The position numbers and the translations under genes are program-made. A model generated the notes under the pieces. The model had not been told where the DNA came from. It saw nothing but the letters and a program-made list of their open reading frames with translations, and searched no databases. This document shows, piece by piece, positions 57,331-64,000 of a stretch of DNA of 64,000 nt (its first letter is position 1; the number at the start of each line of letters is the position of its first letter). Source of the stretch: Turritopsis dohrnii (taxonomy: Eukaryota; Cnidaria; Hydrozoa; Anthoathecata; Oceaniidae); the NCBI GenBank assembly GCA_027922465.2, contig BQMF02000210.1, positions 372,001 to 436,000 on the forward strand. Direction: 5' to 3'.

Positions 57331-57577
57331 CAACCTTCACTATCTACAAGAGGAAGAAAATATTGCTGCAGGATCTTTTGTTGAAAATACCACCGACAAA
57401 GAAATGGAGGAGACAACAGGAAAGAAAGAATCTATGAAAAGGAAAAGCGACGAAAAAACAGCCAGTCCTACAAACGACATTTAGAGCTTTCTTTCAAAAA
57501 CGTAGAACTGTTTCCAGTAAAAAAAGAATTGGCGTTCCTAACAATATTATAGAAATAGATAATGATGAATGAATGCA
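57331..57577 (+). pseudogene. Probable pogo-like transposase C-terminal remnant
   Basis: The plus-strand reading YLQEEENIAAGSFVENTTDK, then KKESMKRKSDEKTASPT, then after a shift TTFRAFFQKRRTVSSKKR ending EIDNDE and a stop. The TxxxFF(K/Q)KR ending followed by an acidic tip resembles the end of Tigger/pogo transposases, by family knowledge. The following 57590-57760 has repeated TTTTTGCGAA and TTAATTTTTGCG words, possibly the transposon's 3' terminal region. Only the tail is preserved. Confidence 0.5.
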
Positions 57578-57760
57578 AACTGAGATTAACTTTTGCGAAT
57601 GCTTGTTTTTGAAAAAAAATTTGTGAGATTAGTTTTTACCAATGCTAGTTTGTGAAAGGTTTTACAGGATTAATTTTTGCGAAATGGGGCCAAAGTTTAA
57701 AAAATACGTATCGCAAAAATTTATCACAAGATTTTATCTTCCATTAATTAATACGAATAA

Positions 57761-59370
57761 GGTATGGCATTCATGAGGCACAAATATTCATAGACCACAT
57801 AACCAGAGGGTGACAAAACAAAAATGGAGGTATATTATTACAAGAATAATTCTGCCTGTCCAAGCTGTTTCAAATAGCTATATAAATTAGAAGTTTCTTA
57901 CAATACAAGATGATTACACAGATAGGAAGGTGTTCTTAATTCTTGCAGGAATTATGTTAAAAATATTACTATTATGTTCAAAGGACAATTTCTGAAATTG
58001 AAAGGTTTCCTTTGATATTTCTGGATGTAGCTAATGTATTTGTATGTGGAGCTGTTAGTGATGGTTTGGTTGTTGTAAAACTGTAGCTTCCTGGTAATGT
58101 TTACTTAGAGGTTGTTTCTCCTGAATTCATTTAATTAACTTTGCACGACTTAAAAGAGTGAGTCGTGAATTGAGTCGTGATCAGTCGTGATAATAGGGAA
58201 CTTACGAAAGTACGACGGCAACGTGGACGACGACGTACAAGATATTCATCTTCTATGAATCACAAAAGAGCAGAAACTATTATTTGTTGTTTTCGAGATA
58301 TCTCAATTTCAAGATCTTAGATTTGATTTATTGAATGCATAATTATGATGTAATAAGTGAGTAGTTAAAATTTCTCATTGCTTTTAATGAATATTACATC
58401 TTTGTACTTTAGCAAATGGATCAAGAATTCTAAGTGAAATGATATGATGAAGTATGAACTAAGAATATTTAGTAGTTCAAAAGTTACACACATCAACAGC
58501 ATACTGCCCTATTACATCATAATTAGGAATTGCAAAATTTGATATTTTTAAATTGAAATATCAGCGAAACGAGAAGAAATTTTCAAAAACTGTAAAAAAA
58601 CTTGTTAAACAACTGTTTGAGCTCCAGCATGTACCAAAAAATAATTTTTCATCACAGGATCTCTTTAATTTTAAACTGTAAAACTAGAATATCTTCTGTT
58701 ACATTTTTCAACAAGAAAAGGAGAAAAAAGAAAAAAAAACAAAACATTTCGGAAAAATTTTGAGCCTCAGGGCTTTTCTTCATTTGTTCTTATTTTTTGG
58801 CCATTTTAAGCCTCATTGTTCTTATAAAATTGTTCTTATAAAAAAAAGAGTCTAAGTTTTGTCGCACAATTTGGACACAATTTTGAGATTAGACCTGTTT
58901 GGTTTTATCATTGAATGTCTTATTCCCACTATTACTTTTTAACTCCTTGACACAAAATTGTGAGACCATGGACATCTTTATGTCATAATAAGTTCAAAAT
59001 AGGTCTATTTGCAGTAATAAGTTCAAATCCACCCTGATTAGAGTATGGGCAGCGTTTTTATCTGAATATCAGCTTGATAATTGTGTGTAATTATTTATTG
59101 ATACATTTTTCTTGTTATCAATGTACACACAATAAGTGATGAAATGAGATAAACTTAGGGGAAATATATAGTCGCTAATTTTAAACACATGGTCTGTCGA
59201 AATCTAATTGACGTTTGAGGGAAATTAATCACAAATTTCCCGGCGATATGAAATTTCCCTCCAACAGATTGAACAAAATCCAACAAACTGAACAAGTTGA
59301 AAGCACAAATATAGTACAAATACACCTTTCGCCAAATGACATATTTTTTTTCTGCCCTTGAAAAAACGAT
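57761..59370. other. Intergenic, no gene seen
   Basis: AT-rich. The repeated phrase AGTCGTGA occurs at 58160-58190. No coding stretch was recognised until 59371. Confidence 0.4.
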
Positions 59371-59597
59371 ATGGCCGAAGAAGGAGCAAACAATCTTACT
59401 GACTTATTACTTCACGATTTTGAATTACACTTGGAGTTGGTGGTTAATATAAAGAGTTGGGGAAAAGCTTGAAATACCTCCCATTATTTGCAATTAGAGA
59501 AATAGCAAAACACCGCGAAAATACTGGGAAATCAGTGGAAACTGCGATATTTAAAACTTTAGATAGGAAAAGCAAATTCAGAAGTGAACGCTACATA
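59371..59597 (+). pseudogene. N-terminal exon remnant of an unidentified, probably mobile, protein
   Basis: ATG at 59371 reads MAEEGANNLTDLLLHDFELH and on to NIKSWGK, then after one frameshift near 59457 continues LKYLPLFAIREIAKHRENTG and TLDRKSKFRSERYIS. The reading is cut at 59600 by a MITE. The LPLF-x-x-R/S-E-I-x-x-H-R-x-x-[ST]-G-K ... K-T-L-x-R-x-x-K-F-x-x-E-R-Y pattern is one I associate with many-copy proteins in cnidarian genomes, some attached to YqaJ-like nuclease or SWIM zinc-finger domains; this is from memory and uncertain. No downstream domain was found here. Confidence 0.45.
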
Positions 59598-59599
59598 TC

Positions 59600-59857
59600 C
59601 AGGGACGTAGCAAGACATTTTGAGTTGGGGGGGCTCAATAAATCTCTATTATCGAAAGAGGCCCCACCATGGTTGGGGCCGATGCGCCAAGAAAATTTTT
59701 GAAAAATACTACCTCTCGATTGCCTATAAAAGCACTCAAAATCTATAATTTCAACATGATTTTCAATTATTAGGAAAGGCAAAAACAAATTACTCATAAT
59801 TGACAAAAAAGTTGGGGGGGCTCAAGCCCCCAAGCCCCCCCTAATTCTACGTCCTTG
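59600..59857. mobile_element. 258-bp MITE with CAGGGACGTAG ends
   Basis: The ends CAGGGACGTAG and CTACGTCCTTG are inverted. Inside them, GAGTTGGGGGGGCTC and its kin GGGGGGCTCAAGCCCCC form strong GC-rich hairpins. The 5-bp word ATATC flanks both sides (59595-59599, 59858-59862). It interrupts the reading frame of the remnant at 59371. Ends and 5-bp flank resemble the MITE at 16875. Confidence 0.82.
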
Positions 59858-59862
59858 ATATC

Positions 59863-60285
59863 TGCAGACACATCATTACAGTTTCAGCAGAAAATTTCTA
59901 TTCCTGATATGTAAATGCAAAGCAAAGATTCGCGTCAAGTTGAAGTAGTTTTAGATCAGTTGTCGGGATGTGTAGTCCAAGCAACTTGTTTTTGTCTGGC
60001 TGGGGCTTTCTGTTTGTTAATTAACAGCTAGTAGTTATAGTCAAATGTATTGTTCTATTTTCAGACTTATGTCTAACAGGTATCTTATTATGTAAATTCT
60101 TCCATCCTTTTCAATGATTCTAGGTTTCCAGTCAGCGCTGTTTCAAAGTGTACTTTTTTATTTCACGCTCACTCATGTATATATATACAAAATGTCTAAA
60201 AGGTTCGTACGTAATGGTTCAACCAATTGCGTCAGCTTATTGTTGGGATGATATCACGCCCTTGAAAAGTTCTTCAATCATTCAG
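59863..60285. other. 3' flank of the membrane-protein gene
   Basis: No coding sequence seen. Lies beyond the minus-strand polyadenylation signal at 60286. Confidence 0.4.
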
Positions 60286-60291
60286 TTTTAT
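60286..60291 (-). terminator. Polyadenylation signal AATAAA (minus strand)
   Basis: On the minus strand AATAAA lies five bases behind the stop codon (60299-60297) of the membrane-protein gene. Confidence 0.5.
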
Positions 60292-60296
60292 TGCAC

Positions 60297-63200
60297 TCAT
60301 AAGCATGTTTCTTCTTTTTCAGATAAATAATTTTCTCCGTCGGTAGGGTTTACAACCTGTCCTGGCTCGCTAAGTTCGATGTTGTTTTCTGTGTAAAGTT
60401 CGCATGAGTCGGACTGTAAAGAAGTCTCGTTCGTTTCGCTGTCTTTTCCTGGATATTCGGACACGTTTTTATATTCAGACACTAAATCATCATCAATTTT
60501 GTTTAGTTCTTCTGATAAAACATCACTCGTATCATTATTTGTCTCACTGCTGGGTGCTGAATCTGCATCTATTTTTGAATTTCCAGCATTATTTTTGCTT
60601 ACGCTTTGGCTGTTATGATCACGGAGGATTCCAGTTGATTTGAGTGATTTGTAGTTTTCCATCATATTCTCATATCGTGTTTTCTCAAACTTTAATTTGA
60701 AATCCCTCCCACTGTCTACGAAAACTTCTGATATTGACTTTTCACGAGGAGGATTGTCGTCATGGTGATCTAAATAAGCAATACAAAATCTTTATATTAT
60801 CGTGTGCAAACTGTGGAAGTGATGCTGGGACATTCATCGAGAGATGTATTTGCAAGTGGGTTGTACAATGTATTTGTTTCATCATCTAATTCTGTAATAT
60901 CCATTTTGTAAAGAAGAGAAAAAGGACTTTAGAAAGAGTCAATCAACTCAAATGTTTATTATCAGATTTGACAAAAAAAAAAAAACAACAACAACAACAA
61001 CCAAAAAAAAACAACAGAGAAACAAAAACAGTGCAAAACAAAAGAATACCTTCGTTTTCGTATTCATGAGCAATCGTGGGATCTTTTGTAATAGATTGTT
61101 GTTTCTGATAAGTTTCATTTCTTAGCATATGATACAATGTCGAAATAAAATCGATGTCGTTTGGATCTATTCCTTGATAAGTGCCGGTTGTCGGTGATGA
61201 TAACGACTGACGAGCTACGTCTATGTATTCGTATTCGGGTTCTTGAGGAACTTCTTTCACTTGCGACGTAACAGGATCTTTTTCTTTCTCAGACAGTTCG
61301 TTCTTGGAAACTTCAAGCTTAAATGATGATAAAATTGATATGTTTCTTATGCGAAATCTTACTTCGAACGTGCTTCCTTGTTGGAAAAAAATTCAAGTCA
61401 TAACGAAATTATAACAAAGATAATGCAAAAATGAAAGTGTGTTTCTTTCGTGATCAGCTGAACAAAAAAGAATGCAAAACAAAGCGTTTATATGCCTTCG
61501 CTTTCCTTTCGTGTCAAGCTATTTGTTGGTGAAAAGAATCCATTTATTTATAATGCTTGGTTTCTAACTGATTCAACAAAAACTCAAATTGTTTTTAAAA
61601 CAGACAATTAACAGATTCAATGTTCAAAGCAGCATACCTTCATTTTGAAACTTTTTCGTCTGAAAAAAGAGGAAAAATAAGTTAGAAAACCCTTTTATAA
61701 ACATGTGCAGAGGATAGTGGAGATAATGGTTTTCGAAGAACGTTTTAACTATAGTCGTATCTCCAGTTTTGGTTGAAACATTGTAATATTGATGTAGTAA
61801 ACAGTTGCAATTAAAGGTTTTGATTGGTCGTGATACTTATACAAAAGTTTTGATTGGTCGTAATACTTATACAAAAGTTTTGATTGGTCGTGATACTTAT
61901 ACAAAATCAGACACACCCTAAGTTTTAATTTTAACATTGTATGTCTTAAGAAAAACTTTGCATTTCAAAATCTACTAAAACGTAAAATTTCATTGATAAC
62001 CATTTCCTTATCAAGGCTTTGTATGGAACATGTGAACTGACTATCAATGCAACAGATGATAGTTGGATAACAAATAAAGATAAAATTAAGGAAAATTGGG
62101 AATCCAACCTAGAACTGTGGGCTAGAACTCTGAAAAAAACAGGACAAGCACTAATGAAAGATCTGCTGCTTTAAGCGCTGAGCAATAACATGAAATGTTT
62201 TTATTTTCACGTATAGCCTATCATGTTTTGAGATGGCCTACAGTTAAGTGAATCATATGACACAGTGTGGGCTACTTAATTGCCTTTCCATTTTTATGTT
62301 TTGTATTCTGACGGTTGTTCATACAAAACAGCGACCAATAAATTTTAGCAAAAGAGTCTTTCTTAATTTATCTTTAAACGCTGCATTATGACCGCACTAT
62401 TTTTTTTTTGACTCTGCTTGTAAATATTCAAACTGATTCTAATTATTGGGATGGGATTGGGAATAAGAGAGAGTTATATTAAACTATGAAGTCAAGAAAT
62501 CAGTGGAACATTGAAGCATATAAAAAGGAGTTGAGACATAAACCTCGGTCTCAATTCAGTGTTTAAACAGTAAGGAGAAGGTTTATCTTAATTGTGTTTG
62601 AGTCAATTACAATTAATTTAATCACAACGTATGTATAATCTTCCTTTAGTGACTCAGCATATTTTTGACGTAAACATGACAACAGAATGACGCAAAGCTA
62701 AAACAAAATAACAGGAAGCACCAGATGGTATTCCTAACAAAACAGAAAATCAAACTTGTCTTAGAAAAAAACATTTTATTGCATGTAGATGAGAAAATGA
62801 TTTTCTTTTATATATTGACTTAATTTTTTATCCCTGCTGGACTTTTAAGTTTCCTTGTCTTGTAATAAATGTCCCAGATTTAGAGGGTGGTTTCACTGGT
62901 CCTAGCTAAAAGGTCATTTATTATGTGGCCATTTAGATATTATCATATGTTGAAAAGGCAATAGGCAATAGGCCGCACATCTATATCATATCTGCATACC
63001 GCAGGACAAGCGCATTTGTAATTGTCTTCTTATCTAAACGTGGTAATAGTAGCTATCCTTCCACAGCACCTCCAGAGAAATTAGGAAACTCTTACCGGAC
63101 ATATATGATACAGGCACCAGTGGCAAATAAAAACAATATTCCTGCAAGGAGAGCTATCGCTACCTTGACTGCATATTTCTTAAGCCAGTTGCTATCGTCT

Positions 63201-63873
63201 TCCATCCTGGTACTTGGTGGTTCTATCATATCCTCATGATCTACAAAGAGGTTTATATATGTTTGGTATCGCTGGTAAACTGCACAAAAGGGGCTTTCTT
63301 TTTAAGGAAATTTACTCTGAAAGTTTCTTAACGAGTCTCATTTTTCGAATGAATGGACATTTGAATTTGAGAGAGAAACCTTATTAGAGTTTTTTTCACC
63401 TTTCATCTACTATATGTATTAGTTGATGTTGTAATAGTTCATTCTTCGAGAAAAACTTCCCTAGATTTAAACAAAAGTTGTTATCAATTGTTGCCTATAT
63501 GGAAATCTGCATCATATTTTAGTTCCAAGATTTCTTTAAGCACTTTCTACGATTGAGTTTGTTTGCTTTATCTTTACTATGAACAGGGAATAAGAGGTTC
63601 GAGTGGATAGGCAAAATATATATGGAGAACAGTTGAGCTATATTGAGTAGGCAAAGTATAATGAACTCATGACTTAATGAACACTGTAAAAGGAACTTCA
63701 TTGTGTCAACCCCACCCAAAGCAACGCTTTTCTGATTCATAGTTCTTTTCTATTAACTATGTCTGACTGATGTTTAAATTGAAACATACATTCTGTTTCT
63801 CCAGGTAAACCAATGAACAAGGTAAGTGTATGATGATCGCTGCAAAACACATCAATGCGATATAAGGTTCCAT
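60297..63873 (-). CDS. Single-pass membrane protein with tyrosine-motif cytoplasmic tail (5 coding exons)
   Basis: Exons, minus strand: 63873-63790, 63240-63096, 61659-61638, 61317-61050 and 60769-60297. Donors GTATGT, GTAAGAG, GTATGC and GTATTC pair with acceptors TTTGTAG, TTTTTTCAG, ATTTAAG and TTATTTAG. Reading phases agree for exons 2 to 5. Exon 1 joins exon 2 in frame only with the weaker acceptor before 63232 or another exon. Exon 1 is a signal peptide (IALMCFAAIIIHLPCSLV) and follows a good acceptor at 63902. Exon 2 holds a TM helix (VKVAIALLAGILFLFATGAC) ending IIYVR. The tail of about 250 residues is acidic and serine-rich with YEYI, YQGI, YENE, YENM and YKNV. YEYI and YQGI lie 14 residues apart, ITAM-like but long; YENM fits PI3-kinase SH2 binding; three YxN sites fit Grb2-type SH2 domains. 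It may be a signalling adaptor, or a receptor whose ectodomain exons were missed. No family recognised. Confidence 0.72.
61817..61906. repeat. 30-bp unit repeated three times
   Basis: The unit GTTTTGATTGGTCGTGATAC followed by TTATACAAAA occurs three times without spacing, with one base difference in the middle copy. It lies in the intron between exons 2 and 3 of the membrane-protein gene. Each unit has GATTGG, the inverse of a CCAAT box. Confidence 0.85.
61907..63095. other. Rest of the second intron of the membrane-protein gene, no gene seen
   Basis: AT-rich. No open frame or splice-flanked exon in register with exon 2 or 3 was recognised. Confidence 0.35.
63241..63789. other. Intron 1 of the membrane-protein gene
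   Basis: A 73-codon minus frame (63519-63740) shows no clear exon boundaries in register. An undetected exon here would solve the phase mismatch between exons 1 and 2. Confidence 0.35.
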
Positions 63874-64000
63874 GATAGCTGGTTGGGATGGAATAGTCGA
63901 ACTAAAACAAATAAAACAACAACAACAACAAAATATATTAGTATTTTAAAACCATGAACTATAAACAGAAGAGATCATTAATATTAATATAACACGAGTC

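Noticed and set aside
60943..61049. Extension of the tail exon reading GILLFCTVFVSLLFFFGCC as a second membrane helix
   Set aside because: This is read-through into the intron after the donor at 61050/61049; the hydrophobic run comes from its A-rich and CAA-repeat sequence read on the other strand.
63804..63820. Plus-strand micro-exon (CCAG acceptor, 17 bases, AAG then GTAAGT)
   Set aside because: It overlaps the signal-peptide exon of the minus-strand gene, which has its own acceptor and a coherent downstream gene; no plus-strand exons in register were seen.

Overview
The window looks like a stretch of AT-rich animal nuclear DNA, most likely from a cnidarian or another early-branching invertebrate. 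The reasons are spliced genes with consensus donors and acceptors, a class A GPCR, polyadenylation signals, tRNA-derived SINEs, APE-type and RLE-type LINEs, and a dense load of terminal-inverted-repeat DNA transposons. The species cannot be named from sequence alone. There is no prokaryotic gene organisation, CRISPR array or rRNA gene. Genes are sparse and the intergenic space is mostly old mobile DNA.

Left part (1-9.6 kb and 27.4-30.3 kb): the 3' part of a GPCR is cut by the window edge. It is followed by a minus-strand family of small secreted peptides that share six cysteines in the spacing C-x7-C-x3-C-x5/6-C-x3-C-x7-C. Four copies are intact (2457, 7863, 27495, 30065), one has a single nonsense codon in the leader (5645) and one is decayed (9446). 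Each intact copy is one coding exon directly behind a 3' splice site. The 7.9-kb and 27.5-kb copies also share about 1 kb of upstream DNA with matching donor sites. I do not recognise the family by name. This cluster is the best candidate here for an undescribed system.

Middle (9.9-26.9 kb): a transposon graveyard. It holds a decayed APE-type LINE (9978-12806), pieces of two more LINEs, a 4.3-kb GACGTC-rich inverted-repeat element inserted in one of them (14752-19047), PIF/Harbinger transposase remnants, a 220-bp tandem duplication and other decayed coding DNA. Two further repeats, of a SINE-like composite, lie at 31.1 and 38.4 kb.

32.7-37.5 kb: a 242-residue basic, disordered protein with a PP1-type RVxF motif on the minus strand. 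About 400 bp upstream of its start is a full-length, open RLE-type LINE bounded by a 12-bp target-site duplication and a poly(A) tail.

38-60 kb: long AT-rich intergenic DNA with many short TIR elements (pogo-like, a 121-bp family present three times in the window, and others). It also holds one further secreted-peptide gene (51604-51915) and a second member of the long-TIR GTTACA family (54748-56763; the first is at 3452-5431).

60.3-63.9 kb: a five-exon minus-strand gene for a probable single-pass membrane protein. It has a signal peptide, a very short ectodomain, one transmembrane helix and a cytoplasmic tail of about 250 residues with several SH2-type tyrosine motifs. This suggests a signalling adaptor or receptor tail.
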